Source of the DNA: Pectinatus sp.
GTDB taxonomy: Bacteria; Bacillota; Negativicutes; Selenomonadales; Selenomonadaceae
Direction of reading: 5' to 3'
DNA: 28,958 nt
Assembly: GCA_020025075.1 (NCBI GenBank)
Contig: JAHHSR010000015.1
Span: 1-28,958 of the forward strand
Made by a program: the position numbers and the translations under genes. The notes beneath the pieces were generated by a model that was not told the DNA's origin, made no database searches, and was given only the letters and a program-made list of their open reading frames with translations. Below, piece by piece: positions 5,348 to 13,876 of this stretch (its first letter is position 1; the number at the start of each line of letters is the position of its first letter).

Positions 5348-7042
5348 ATGCAGTTTGTTACTATTTTGACGTTCTTTTTGGCTATTGCTATTGTCGGCAT
5401 CTACACTTACAAAAAGATGCAAAAGGGAGAAAGTGCCAACCATTCTGAGGATAGCTACTTTTTGGGAGGGCGTAGCTTGACTTGGGGTGTTGTCGGCATG
5501 TCCTTGCTTTTGACCAACATGAATCCGACGCAATTTGTCGGCATGAGCGGGCAGGCTTTTAGCCAAAATATGAGCAACATGGCCTATGAGGTTACATCTG
5601 GTTTTGTGCTTGCCCTGGTCGCCTTGCTGCTGGTGCCGCGCTATTTAAAGCAGGGTCTCACTACCATTCCGCAGTTTCTCGAATATCGTTATGATGCGCA
5701 GACAAAATCCATTGTTTCTATTCTCTTCATGATTTTATTCATCATCAACATCATTCCAACGACTTTGTATGCAGGTGCTATTGCCTTGAGCCAGGTTTTT
5801 GATGTGCAGAAAATTTTTGGCTTGAGCTTTGCGCAGGGAATATGGCTGACCGTCTGGATAGTCGGCATAATAGGCTATTTTTATGCTATTTTAGGTGGCT
5901 TGCGGGCTATTGCCATTTCCGATACTTTTAACGGTATCGTCCTTGCCGTGGGCGGGGCGCTTGTGCCTATTTTCGCCCTTTTGCAGATTGGCCACGGTGA
6001 TTTTTGTGCGGGCTTTTCCCATTTCGTCACCGCAACGCCGGAAAAGTTTAATGCCATTGGGGCTGTGGGCGATGCCGTGCCATTTAATGGCGCCATCGTC
6101 GGCCTTTTGCTGGTCAATTTTTACTATTGGGGCACGGACCAATCGATAATTCAGCGCGCCTTGGCGGCCAAAAGCCTCGAGCATAGTCAAAAAGGGGTTA
6201 TGCTTTGTGGCCTCTTAAAAACTTTCACGCCGCTTTTAGTCATCATCCCGGGCATTATGGCCTATCAGCTTATCGGCAACGATGGCTCTCCTGCCGATAC
6301 GATGTATGCCAAGCTGGTCATTAAAGTCTTGCCGACCTGGCTTATCGGCCTTTTCAGTGCGGCGATGTTTGGCTCTATCTTGAGTGTCTACAACGGCGTC
6401 TTGAATAGTGCGGCAACACTATTTGCCATCAATGTTTATAAGCCTTATTGGGGCAAGGGAAAAAGCCAAAAGGAGATAATTCATGCCGGAAAGAAGTTTG
6501 GCATTGTCATTGCCATCATCTCTATGATAATTTCTCCCATGATTATGTATGCACCAGCTGGATTATTCCAGTTTACGCAAACGCTTTCGGGCTTTTTTAA
6601 CGTGCCGATTTTTACCATTATTTTTATGGGATATGTGACCAAGCGCGTGCCGGCCATTGCTGCTAAAATCGGCTTATTCTTTTTTATCTTTGTCTACGGT
6701 GTTTTGCAGCTGGTAATACAGCCGCAGATGTCATTTTTGTATCAGCTTTTAATCTTATTTGTCATTACCTGCGCATTGATGCTGCTCATCGGCAAGATTT
6801 GGCCGCGTTCTAGCGATTTTGTGCTCGAAAGTTATAGCGTCGTCGAATTGAAGCAGTGGCAGCACCGCTTTGAGGCGGCATGGTTTGTCACTTTCTTGGT
6901 TATATTTTGGTATATCATTTTTTCGCCGCTGGGCTTGGCAAATAGCGCTGGTGCGGGATGGCATACATTGGCCTGGATAGGCGTGGCAGCCCTGTTTTGC
7001 CTTATTGGCTGTTTCATTACCAAAAAGAAATTTTGCTGCTAA
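5348..7042 (+). CDS. SSS/SLC5-family Na+:solute symporter, probable galactose transporter
   Basis: This 564-residue inner-membrane protein has the sodium/solute symporter fold with about 14 hydrophobic segments. FLGGRSLTWGVVGMSLLLTN near residues 37-56 is the first-helix signature. It is followed by NPTQFVGMSG and YEVTSG, which line up with the vSGLT segments holding the sugar-contacting Gln and Glu/Ser (alignment from memory). YYWGTDQSIIQRALAAK around residue 258 matches the SGLT-like YWxTDQxIxQR motif. A strong Shine-Dalgarno GGAGGAGG precedes ATG 5348. As the first gene of a complete Leloir operon behind a LacI-type operator, its substrate is most simply galactose, though another hexose or a galactoside is possible. 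The C-terminal region carries extra membrane helices ending in FITKKKFCC. Confidence 0.85.
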   Translation: MQFVTILTFFLAIAIVGIYTYKKMQKGESANHSEDSYFLGGRSLTWGVVGMSLLLTNMNPTQFVGMSGQAFSQNMSNMAYEVTSGFVLALVALLLVPRYLKQGLTTIPQFLEYRYDAQTKSIVSILFMILFIINIIPTTLYAGAIALSQVFDVQKIFGLSFAQGIWLTVWIVGIIGYFYAILGGLRAIAISDTFNGIVLAVGGALVPIFALLQIGHGDFCAGFSHFVTATPEKFNAIGAVGDAVPFNGAIVGLLLVNFYYWGTDQSIIQRALAAKSLEHSQKGVMLCGLLKTFTPLLVIIPGIMAYQLIGNDGSPADTMYAKLVIKVLPTWLIGLFSAAMFGSILSVYNGVLNSAATLFAINVYKPYWGKGKSQKEIIHAGKKFGIVIAIISMIISPMIMYAPAGLFQFTQTLSGFFNVPIFTIIFMGYVTKRVPAIAAKIGLFFFIFVYGVLQLVIQPQMSFLYQLLILFVITCALMLLIGKIWPRSSDFVLESYSVVELKQWQHRFEAAWFVTFLVIFWYIIFSPLGLANSAGAGWHTLAWIGVAALFCLIGCFITKKKFCC

Positions 7043-7050
7043 ATAAATAT

Positions 7051-7097
7051 AAAGGAGGATGGCGCAAGCGCATTTATAGCAGCGCGCGCCGAAAAAT
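7051..7097 (+). promoter_or_regulatory. galK leader: Shine-Dalgarno separated from ATG by a GC hairpin
   Basis: The only strong ribosome-binding sequence before galK, AAAGGAGG at 7051-7058, is 39 bases from the ATG at 7098. Between them GGCGC-AA-GCGC (7061-7071) can pair with GCGC-GCGCC (7082-7090): nine GC pairs, an AA bulge and a 10-base loop. With the hairpin formed, the site would be about nine unpaired bases from the start codon, a normal distance. No in-frame alternative start exists because TAG lies in frame at 7077. Confidence 0.6.
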
Positions 7098-8264
7098 ATG
7101 AATAAAGAAGAATTAAAAGGGCAATTTGTCGCCCAATTTGGTCAAGAGCCGCAAACTTTTTACTTTGCGCCGGGGCGCATTAACCTCATCGGTGAGCACA
7201 CGGACTATAATGGCGGACATGTATTTCCCTGTGCAATTACCTTAGGCACTTATGGTGCCGTAGCAAAGCGCAGTGATGATAAAATCTGCTGTTATTCCAT
7301 GAATCGCCCGGAAGAAAAAATTATTTGCGGTAGAATTGGCGAGTTGAAGCACGCTGCTGAAAATGGCTGGGCGGATTACCCTTTCGGCGTTGTTTCTGTA
7401 CTGGAAAAGGCGGGATACCATCTGCCGCACGGCTTTAATCTTGCCATATGGGGGGATTTGCCAAACGGAGCAGGGCTTTCCTCTTCGGCTTCGCTTGAAG
7501 TATTGACAGCTTTTGCTTGTCGGGATATATTCAATTGGGATATTTCTCTTATCGAGATTGCCAAGCTTTGCCAAAAAGCAGAAAATGAATTTGTGGGCAT
7601 GAACTGCGGTATCATGGACCAATTTGCCGTTGCCCTTGGCAAAAAGGACCAGGCGATGTTTTTGGATTGCGGCAATTTGCAATGCCGTTATCTGCCCATA
7701 GCCCTTAAAGATTGCAGCATTGTGATTGCCAATACCAATTGCGAGCACAAATTGGTCGGCTCCGAGTATAATTTGCGCCGCGCGCAGTGCGAGCAGGCCC
7801 TGGCAGATTTAAAGGCGGCAGGAGTAAAAATAGAGGCTTTGGGTGATTTGTCAGAAGAAGAATTTTTAGCATGGCAGGAAGCGATAAAAGCCCCCCTCTG
7901 TCGCCAAAGAGCACATCATGCCGTTTTTGAAAATCAAAGGACAATCAAGGCCGTCACGGCGCTAGAAAGGGGAGACCTTGAAGGCTTTGGCGCCTTGATG
8001 CGTCAGTCACACGAATCGCTGCGCGATGATTACGAGGTAACGGGAAAATATCTCGATGCTTTGGCCAGCCTTGCCTGGGAGCAATCTGGTACGATTGGCT
8101 CACGCATGACGGGCGGCGGCTTTGGCGGCTGTACGGTGAGCATTGTCAAAGATGAGCACCTAAAGGATTTTCAGGCCGCTGTTGGTGCGGGCTATAAGGC
8201 GATGACAGGTCTTGAGGCTTCATTTTATGTGGCATCGGTAAGTGAGGGAGTCCACAAATTATAA
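7098..8264 (+). CDS. galK: Galactokinase
   Basis: This enzyme phosphorylates galactose with ATP to galactose-1-phosphate in the cytosol, the first committed step of the Leloir pathway. The 388-residue GHMP kinase has all three family motifs: GRINLIGEHTDYNGG at residues 26-40, the ATP-binding LPNGAGLSSSAS at 121-132, and TGGGFGGCTVSIV near the C terminus. The catalytic aspartate is Asp174 in GIMDQFA and the assisting arginine is Arg27. Length equals that of typical galactokinases (about 385). It lies 55 nt after the symporter in a leader with an unusual hairpin-bridged ribosome site, which suggests its translation may be adjusted separately from its neighbours. Confidence 0.96.
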   Translation: MNKEELKGQFVAQFGQEPQTFYFAPGRINLIGEHTDYNGGHVFPCAITLGTYGAVAKRSDDKICCYSMNRPEEKIICGRIGELKHAAENGWADYPFGVVSVLEKAGYHLPHGFNLAIWGDLPNGAGLSSSASLEVLTAFACRDIFNWDISLIEIAKLCQKAENEFVGMNCGIMDQFAVALGKKDQAMFLDCGNLQCRYLPIALKDCSIVIANTNCEHKLVGSEYNLRRAQCEQALADLKAAGVKIEALGDLSEEEFLAWQEAIKAPLCRQRAHHAVFENQRTIKAVTALERGDLEGFGALMRQSHESLRDDYEVTGKYLDALASLAWEQSGTIGSRMTGGGFGGCTVSIVKDEHLKDFQAAVGAGYKAMTGLEASFYVASVSEGVHKL

Positions 8265-8297
8265 TATTTTGAAGTAGATTTTTCGGAGGAAGTTAAT

Positions 8298-9287
8298 ATG
8301 GCAATATTGGTTTGTGGCGGCGCAGGTTATATCGGCTCGCACATGGTTGATTATCTCGTCAAAAATGGCGAACAGGTCGTAGTTATCGATAATTTGTGCA
8401 CGGGATACCGGCAGGCCGTACCAGAAGGCGTTAAGTTTTATGAGGCGGATGTGCGCGATGGCGTGGCCTTGGATAAGATATTTTCGCAAAATGAGATTGA
8501 GGCAGTCATTCATTTTGCTGCTTTTTCGCTCGTCGGCGAAAGCATGGAAAAACCGCTAGCTTACTTTAATAATAATGTCTATGGCATGCAGGTGTTGCTG
8601 GAGCAGATGGTTGCGCATAAGATTGACAAAATTGTCTTTTCTTCCTCGGCTGCCGTTTATGGCGAGCCAAAGCGCGTGCCGATTGAAGAGGATGATGAAA
8701 CTTTGCCGCAAAATCCCTATGGCGAAACGAAGCTGGCAATGGAAAAGATGATGAAATGGGTCAATAAAAAGTATGGCATTCGTTACGTATCGCTGCGCTA
8801 TTTCAACGTGGCAGGCGCCTCGCTTGATGGTCATATTGGTGAATCGCATTTTCCTGAGAGCCATCTCGTGCCGATAATTTTGCAGGTACCGCTTGGGCAA
8901 AGAGAGGCACTTACCATTTACGGCAATGATTACCCTACTGCTGATGGAACTTGTATTCGTGATTATGTCCATGTTGTCGATTTGGCGGCCGCGCATTTGA
9001 AGGCGCTTTCTTATCTGCGTGCGGGAAATAAAAGCGATATATTTAATTTGGGCAGCGGCAATGGCTACTCTGTGCGTCAGATGATTGATGCGGCTGAAAA
9101 GGCGACGGGTCTAAAAATAAAGACTGTCGTAGGAGAGCGTCGTCCAGGTGACCCTGCTCGCCTTGTTGCTGCAAGCGATAAGGCGAGCCGCGTACTTGGC
9201 TGGCAGCCGCAATATGAGGATATGGAAAAAATAATTGCTACGGCTTGGCAGTGGCATAAAAAGCATCCGCATGGCTTTAGAAAATAA
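8298..9287 (+). CDS. galE: UDP-glucose 4-epimerase
   Basis: This NAD-dependent short-chain dehydrogenase/reductase family enzyme interconverts UDP-galactose and UDP-glucose, regenerating the acceptor for GalT. In the 329 residues the nucleotide-binding GxxGxxG is GGAGYIG at 7-13, the serine-rich strand SSSAAVYG is at 115-122, and the catalytic pair is Tyr141/Lys145 in YGETK. The C-terminal segment RRPGDPARLVA is the usual UDP-sugar-binding region. The Shine-Dalgarno GGAGGAA precedes ATG 8298, 33 nt after galK. In many bacteria GalE also feeds cell-surface polysaccharide synthesis; nothing here argues for or against that. Confidence 0.96.
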   Translation: MAILVCGGAGYIGSHMVDYLVKNGEQVVVIDNLCTGYRQAVPEGVKFYEADVRDGVALDKIFSQNEIEAVIHFAAFSLVGESMEKPLAYFNNNVYGMQVLLEQMVAHKIDKIVFSSSAAVYGEPKRVPIEEDDETLPQNPYGETKLAMEKMMKWVNKKYGIRYVSLRYFNVAGASLDGHIGESHFPESHLVPIILQVPLGQREALTIYGNDYPTADGTCIRDYVHVVDLAAAHLKALSYLRAGNKSDIFNLGSGNGYSVRQMIDAAEKATGLKIKTVVGERRPGDPARLVAASDKASRVLGWQPQYEDMEKIIATAWQWHKKHPHGFRK

Positions 9288-9296
9288 GGTGATTAA

Positions 9297-10811
9297 ATGG
9301 ATATTATAAAGCAAGTAAATCGCCTGCTCAATTATGGGCTGCAAAAGGAGCTCTTTTATCAGGAAGATATGTGCTTTACCGCCAATGCCCTCTTGGTTGT
9401 TTTGGGGCTAGACGATTTTGCGCTCTTGCCGATAGAAGAAGAACTTGCTGAGCCTTCGCCCATTTTAAATGAGCTTTCTTCTTTTGCCGTCCTAAAAAAA
9501 ATTATTGAAGATACGCCTGTGGCGCGGGAACTATTTGAGACGAAACTTATGGGCTGCCTTTTGCCGCGCCCGACGGAATTTATTGCTCGGCTCAGGGAAA
9601 AAAATCATGAAAATCCCGCGGCCGTCACGCAGTACTTTTACAATTTTTGCCGCAATGCTGATTATATAAAGACGGCGCGCCTAGCTAAAAATATTGTCTG
9701 GAAATCCGCTACGGAATATGGTGAGCTTGATATTACGATTAACCTTTCCAAGCCGGAAAAGGACCCGCGTGCTATCATGCTTGCACGGCAAAAACCGTCA
9801 TCTGGTTATCCCAAATGTGTTTTATGCCGTGAAAATGAAGGCTTTAGTGGCGATTGGCAGCGCGCCGCGCGACAGAACTTGCGCCTTTTGCCCCTTGTCC
9901 TAAATGGGAAGAAGTGGTATATGCAATATTCGCCTTATATTTATTACAATGAGCATTGTATCGTCTTGAGCGATGAGCATGTGCCAATGCGTATAGATAA
10001 GGCGACCTTTGCCAATTTGCTCGCCTTTACAGATATTTTTCCGCATTATTTCCTCGGCTCTAATGCCGACCTTCCGATTGTCGGGGGCTCTATCTTATCT
10101 CATGACCATTATCAAGGCGGCTGCTACGATTTTGCCATGGCCAAGGCACCGGTGGAAAAATGGTACTTTTTGCCCCATTTTGATGACATGCGACTTGGGC
10201 GCGTAAAATGGCCGATGAGCGTCTTGCGCCTTTATGGCTGCGAAAAGAGGCGGTTGGTTGAGCTCGCCTGCACGCTCACGCAAATATGGCGCAGTTATAG
10301 CGACCCGAGCGTGCAGATAATTTGCCGCACGGATGCACCTCATAATACCGTGACGCCCATTGCGCGCCGGCATGGCACGGGATATGAGCTCGATTTGGTT
10401 TTTCGCAATAATCGCACCGATGCTGAGCACCCGTTAGGCATTTTCCACCCTCATGCTGAAGTGCACCACATTAAAAAGGAAAATATTGGCCTCATCGAGG
10501 TTATGGGCCTTGCCGTTTTGCCGGGCAGGCTCAAGGCGGAGCTTTTTGGTATCAAGCAGGCGCTTTTACAGGGAAAGCAGACGCTTTTAGGACAAGAGGA
10601 TTTAGAAAAACACGAGGCCTGGTACCAAAAGATAAAAGAGCAGTATTTTGCACCGGGGGCGCCGCAAACGCCATCTATTGATGAGATTTTGCGCCATGAG
10701 GTGATGCAAGTATTCTTGCAGGTGCTCATGGATGCTGGCGTCTATAAGAGAACGCTGGAAGGCATGGCTGCCTTTGACCGGTTTATGGCATATTGTGCGG
10801 ACATGCTATGA
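9297..10811 (+). CDS. galT: Galactose-1-phosphate uridylyltransferase, class II (Firmicutes type)
   Basis: This enzyme transfers UMP from UDP-glucose to galactose-1-phosphate, giving UDP-galactose and glucose-1-phosphate. At 504 residues it is the long class II form of Gram-positive bacteria, not the 350-residue E. coli form. The active-site segment is SHDHYQGG (residues 268-275), a class II version of the HxHxQ motif whose second histidine, His271, carries the uridylyl group. A second conserved block, FHPHAEVHHIKKENIGLIEV, spans 383-402. A Cys174/Cys177 pair (CVLC) could belong to a metal site. It begins 9 nt after galE with Shine-Dalgarno AAGGTGA and ends 10 nt before galR. Confidence 0.95.
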   Translation: MDIIKQVNRLLNYGLQKELFYQEDMCFTANALLVVLGLDDFALLPIEEELAEPSPILNELSSFAVLKKIIEDTPVARELFETKLMGCLLPRPTEFIARLREKNHENPAAVTQYFYNFCRNADYIKTARLAKNIVWKSATEYGELDITINLSKPEKDPRAIMLARQKPSSGYPKCVLCRENEGFSGDWQRAARQNLRLLPLVLNGKKWYMQYSPYIYYNEHCIVLSDEHVPMRIDKATFANLLAFTDIFPHYFLGSNADLPIVGGSILSHDHYQGGCYDFAMAKAPVEKWYFLPHFDDMRLGRVKWPMSVLRLYGCEKRRLVELACTLTQIWRSYSDPSVQIICRTDAPHNTVTPIARRHGTGYELDLVFRNNRTDAEHPLGIFHPHAEVHHIKKENIGLIEVMGLAVLPGRLKAELFGIKQALLQGKQTLLGQEDLEKHEAWYQKIKEQYFAPGAPQTPSIDEILRHEVMQVFLQVLMDAGVYKRTLEGMAAFDRFMAYCADML

Positions 10812-10821
10812 GGGATGTTTT

Positions 10822-11826
10822 ATGAAAAAAATTACAATCGTCGATGTCGCTTTGGCAGCGCATGTCTCGACGGCCACCGTTTCACGGGTCTTAAACGGTG
10901 GCTATCCCGTGCGCGAAAAATCGCGTCAGGCGGTGCTAGAGGCAATAAAAAAGCTCGGTTATGTGCCTAATTTGCAGGCGCGCGAGCTCAATTTGCGCCA
11001 GTCGACCGTAGTAGGTGTTATTGTCCCCAATCTTTTTAATATGTTTTTTGCCCAGGTATTTGCAAGTATCAGCCAATGCCTTGAGCGGCAGGGATATTCG
11101 ACCTTGATTGCCTGCTCGGGCGATGATGCCGAGCAGGAAAAGAAAAATATGGAGCTTTTTTTGGCGCGCAATGTGCGAGGCATTATCAATGTATCTCCTA
11201 ATACGCATGAAAAACCGGCGGATTTTTATGCCTCTTTATCTTCTCGCTTGCCACTCGTCTTTATCAATAGCTATAAGAAGGAACCCCATATTTCTTATGT
11301 AAATAGCGATGAAGAAGCGGGTGTACGCCAGGCGATGGAATTGCTCTTTAGGAAGGGACACAAGAAGATTGCCCTTTTACGTGGCGCATGCAGCGACTCG
11401 TATGACATAAAGCAGGATGTTTATTGCCGGATAATGCATAAACATTCCTTGAAGGCACAGGTAATCCGTATCGAAGGGGGCAATTCGATGCGGACTATCG
11501 ACTGCGCGGCGCAGGAGATGCGCCATTTCCTAATCGAGCAGCCTGAAGTGACGGCAATTTTTGCCTGCAACGACCTCATGGCCGTCGCCACACTAGAGGC
11601 GGCGCGCCTTCTGGGCAAAAAAGTGTCGCAAGAGCTGGCGATAATTGGTTTTGACAATATTGTCTTGAGTCGCTACACGTCACCGCAGCTGACGACGGTA
11701 GACCAGAAAATGCATGGCCTTGGGAAGGCTGCTGTTGCAGCTCTTTTACAAAAAATTGCCCTTGATAATGGTGAGAGTACGACACTGACTTTGCCTACCT
11801 GCCTTTTAGAGCGGGGGACAGTTTGA
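10822..11826 (+). CDS. galR: LacI/GalR-family repressor of the galactose operon
   Basis: The 334-residue regulator has an N-terminal LacI helix-turn-helix (VDVALAAHVSTATVSRVLNG, residues 7-26), the hinge region around YVPNLQARELNLRQS, and a periplasmic-binding-protein-like effector domain ending with IIGFDN and LTTVDQKMHGLG. The start is ATG 10822, preceded by AGGGA at 10811-10815; a longer reading frame inside galT has no ribosome site. It lies inside the operon between galT and galM, so it is probably autoregulated through the AGTAAACGTTTACT operator at 5261-5274, released by galactose or a metabolite. That pairing is inferred from proximity and operator type. Symbol by analogy of role. Confidence 0.85.
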   Translation: MKKITIVDVALAAHVSTATVSRVLNGGYPVREKSRQAVLEAIKKLGYVPNLQARELNLRQSTVVGVIVPNLFNMFFAQVFASISQCLERQGYSTLIACSGDDAEQEKKNMELFLARNVRGIINVSPNTHEKPADFYASLSSRLPLVFINSYKKEPHISYVNSDEEAGVRQAMELLFRKGHKKIALLRGACSDSYDIKQDVYCRIMHKHSLKAQVIRIEGGNSMRTIDCAAQEMRHFLIEQPEVTAIFACNDLMAVATLEAARLLGKKVSQELAIIGFDNIVLSRYTSPQLTTVDQKMHGLGKAAVAALLQKIALDNGESTTLTLPTCLLERGTV

Positions 11827-11837
11827 AGGGAAATAAT

Positions 11838-12878
11838 ATGAAAAAAGAGTGTTTTGGCAAGACGATAAAAGGGGAGAAAGCGACACTTTATACCCTTGAA
11901 AATAAAAATGGCCTGTGTGTCAAGATATGCGATTTTGGCGGGGCAATCCAAAGCATTGTTGTTCCTACGGCAAAAGGATTGGTTGACGTAGTACTTGGCT
12001 ATGAGGATGTAAGCGGCTATGAGGCGCAAGATACCTATATCGGCTCTTTGGTCGGCCGCGTCTGCAATCGCATAGCGGGCGGCACATTTAGTTTGAATGG
12101 CAAGGAATATAAGCTTTTTTGTAATGATAAATCCAATCACTTGCATGGCGGCAAGGTGGGATTTGATAAGAAGCTTTGGCGGGTAGATTTTGCGCAAGGG
12201 CAAAGACTGGGCCTTTTTTTAAATAGTCCTCACCTGGAAGAAGGATATCCTGGCAACCTTTCTGTCCAGGTCATTTATGACCTTTCTGACGCTGATGAGC
12301 TTAGTATATCCTATCATGCGGTAAGCGATGCGGATACGCTTTGCAATTTGACAAATCATACGTATTTTAACCTTGATGGAGCGTTGAGCGGTGTGGCCGG
12401 CGAGCAAAGAGTGCAAATTTTTGCAGACTCTTTTACGCCTACCGACAAGGAAGCCATCCCTTTGGGAGAGCTTCGCAGCGTTGCAAATACGCCTTTTGAC
12501 CTAAGGCAGCCCCAAAAGCTTTTGGATGGCTGGGATTTGCCGGATGAACAAATTCAAATCGGGCGTGGCTATGACCATAACTATGCCTTACCAGAATATG
12601 ATGGCAAATTAAAGCATGCAGCGCGTGCCTGGGCAGCTAAAAGCGGCATTCAATTAGATGTCTATACAAATTTGCCGGGGCTGCAGTTTTATAGTGGCAA
12701 TTATCTTGGACAGTCGGCATTATGCGGCAAGGGAAACAAGCCTTTTAAAAGGCGCAGCGGATATTGTTTTGAAAGCCAGTATTTCCCCAATGCGATAAAT
12801 GAGCCTTCTTTTGCTAAGCCGATTTTGCGCGCAGGCAGTGCCTATGAAGCGCAAACGGTTTATAAATTTTCTTATTAG
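11838..12878 (+). CDS. galM: Aldose 1-epimerase (galactose mutarotase)
   Basis: This enzyme interconverts beta- and alpha-galactose so that imported sugar becomes a substrate for GalK. The 346-residue product carries the mutarotase hallmarks: GRVCNRIAGGTFSLNG, the sugar-contacting histidine segment SNHLHGG, and LTNHTYFNLDG with the second catalytic histidine. GYDHNYAL and PGLQFYSGN are also typical. The chosen start is ATG 11838 with Shine-Dalgarno GAAGGGA at 11825-11831; an upstream in-frame TTG at 11823 overlaps the galR stop and has no ribosome site. It is the last gene of the operon, followed 18 nt later by an intrinsic terminator. Confidence 0.95.
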   Translation: MKKECFGKTIKGEKATLYTLENKNGLCVKICDFGGAIQSIVVPTAKGLVDVVLGYEDVSGYEAQDTYIGSLVGRVCNRIAGGTFSLNGKEYKLFCNDKSNHLHGGKVGFDKKLWRVDFAQGQRLGLFLNSPHLEEGYPGNLSVQVIYDLSDADELSISYHAVSDADTLCNLTNHTYFNLDGALSGVAGEQRVQIFADSFTPTDKEAIPLGELRSVANTPFDLRQPQKLLDGWDLPDEQIQIGRGYDHNYALPEYDGKLKHAARAWAAKSGIQLDVYTNLPGLQFYSGNYLGQSALCGKGNKPFKRRSGYCFESQYFPNAINEPSFAKPILRAGSAYEAQTVYKFSY

Positions 12879-12895
12879 GCTTAGGCTGGGATTTG

Positions 12896-12928
12896 AAAAA
12901 GGGCAAAAACATACTTTTGCCCTTTTTT
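12896..12928 (+). terminator. Intrinsic terminator of the galactose operon
   Basis: AAAAAGGGCAAAA pairs with TTTTGCCCTTTTT around ACATAC, ending in a T-rich run to 12928. It stands directly behind galM. Confidence 0.85.
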
Positions 12929-12992
12929 GTGCATTGGAAAAGGATTTTTACTTGGCAATACGAAAAAAAGCAGGCAGTTTTGCACAAGCGTA

Positions 12993-13021
12993 TTGAAGAT
13001 TTTGAATTTTTTATGTAAAAT
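12993..13021 (+). promoter_or_regulatory. Promoter for a leader or small RNA upstream of the TRIC gene
   Basis: TTGAAG at 12993-12998 and TAAAAT at 13016-13021 are separated by 17 bases. The start would be near 13028, about 190 bases before the next gene. No reading frame of note begins there. Confidence 0.55.
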
Positions 13022-13027
13022 AAAGGC

Positions 13028-13170
13028 AGTATATTGTGGAGGCTGTAAGATAGCCTGAGAGGATAGTGCATTGTAGGCACGAATAGTCTGCTTTGCTATG
13101 TTGTTTATTTTTGCAGGTAATACTCTTCTCGGCAGATTGTTCCCAAAGCTGATGACATCTTATACAATAA
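13028..13170 (+). ncRNA. Candidate structured leader or small RNA (unidentified)
   Basis: About 140 bases after a good promoter lack a convincing reading frame but show nested complementarity. TATTGT near 13032 can pair with ACAATA near 13164, TAAGAT near 13046 with ATCTTA near 13158, and CCTGAGAG can pair with CTCTTCTCGG with bulges. A local GTGC/GCAC hairpin lies at 13056-13070. A rod with an asymmetric internal bubble of this size is reminiscent of 6S RNA, but I cannot match conserved bases. It may equally be a 5' leader acting on the TRIC gene. A weak promoter (TTCCCA, 17 bases, TACAAT) near 13140-13168 could serve the downstream gene separately. Confidence 0.3.
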
Positions 13171-13218
13171 TCTTATGTTTTGTTTGGCAATAATTTGACG
13201 AAAAAGGGGCTAACTTAC

Positions 13219-13827
13219 TTGCACATAAATATGATGGAAGTTTTCGACATCATCGGCACATTGGCATTTGCCATGCTCGGAGCCTTGGCAGGCGTTTACA
13301 GAAAATTAGATGTTTTCGGAGTATTGTTTTTAGCCTTGGCTACGGCTGTAGGGGGTGGCATTGTGCGCGATATAGTTATTTCCAATACGCCGCCGATGGC
13401 ATTTCGTGACCCGTTTTATGTCATGGTGAGCATTGGAGGCGCATTTGCGGCCATCTTGGGGCGCCGGTACATGGAACGCTTTAATGGCACGGTGCAGTTT
13501 TGCGATGCGATAGGTCTCGGCGCTTTTGCGGCAGCGGGTGCCAATATGGCCGTCGTGCACGGTTATTACGATATTTTGACGGTTACCTTTCTTGCCGTTG
13601 TTACCGCGGTAGGGGGCGGCGTGATTCGCGATATTTCTATTCAGCAACTGCCCGGGGTTTTTTATAAGGAGATTTATGCGACGGCCTCTTTAGGCGGCGC
13701 CTTGGCTTATTACTACGCCTATCCTTATACGACGCCTGATATGGCGATGTACCTGTGCTTTACGATTACGACGGGATTGCGTTTGCTGGCGCTTCATTAC
13801 CATTGGGAATTGCCGACCATGAAATAA
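13219..13827 (+). CDS. TRIC/YadS-family (UPF0126) trimeric cation channel-like membrane protein
   Basis: The product is about 202 residues with seven hydrophobic segments in two homologous halves. Each half has the family signature: AVGGGIVRDIV in the first and AVGGGVIRDIS in the second, separated by about 85 residues. Prokaryotic TRIC proteins form monovalent-cation channels; some members were earlier called glycine transporters because they follow glycine riboswitches, which I do not see here. The reading frame is open from 13180, but AAAAAGGGG at about 13200-13208 spaces correctly to TTG 13219, the preferred start; ATG 13231 is an alternative. It is a single-gene unit bounded downstream by a bidirectional terminator. 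Confidence 0.85.
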   Translation: MHINMMEVFDIIGTLAFAMLGALAGVYRKLDVFGVLFLALATAVGGGIVRDIVISNTPPMAFRDPFYVMVSIGGAFAAILGRRYMERFNGTVQFCDAIGLGAFAAAGANMAVVHGYYDILTVTFLAVVTAVGGGVIRDISIQQLPGVFYKEIYATASLGGALAYYYAYPYTTPDMAMYLCFTITTGLRLLALHYHWELPTMK

Positions 13828-13835
13828 ATGGGCAA

Positions 13836-13873
13836 TAAAAAAACTGGTTCTCAATGAGAACCAGTAAGTTTTT
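13836..13873. terminator. Bidirectional terminator between the TRIC gene and tRNA-Ala
   Basis: CTGGTTCTC at 13844-13852 and GAGAACCAG at 13856-13864 pair around AAT. An A run precedes and a T run follows the stem, so it can terminate the rightward gene and the leftward tRNA. Confidence 0.8.
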
Positions 13874-13876
13874 ATC

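Noticed and set aside
7059..7079. Six-codon frame directly after GGAGG before galK, possible leader peptide
   Set aside because: The ATG touches the Shine-Dalgarno with no spacer, so it is unlikely to be translated.
13028..13170. Glycine riboswitch upstream of the TRIC/UPF0126 gene
   Set aside because: The conserved glycine aptamer cores are absent, so the known association of some family members does not apply.
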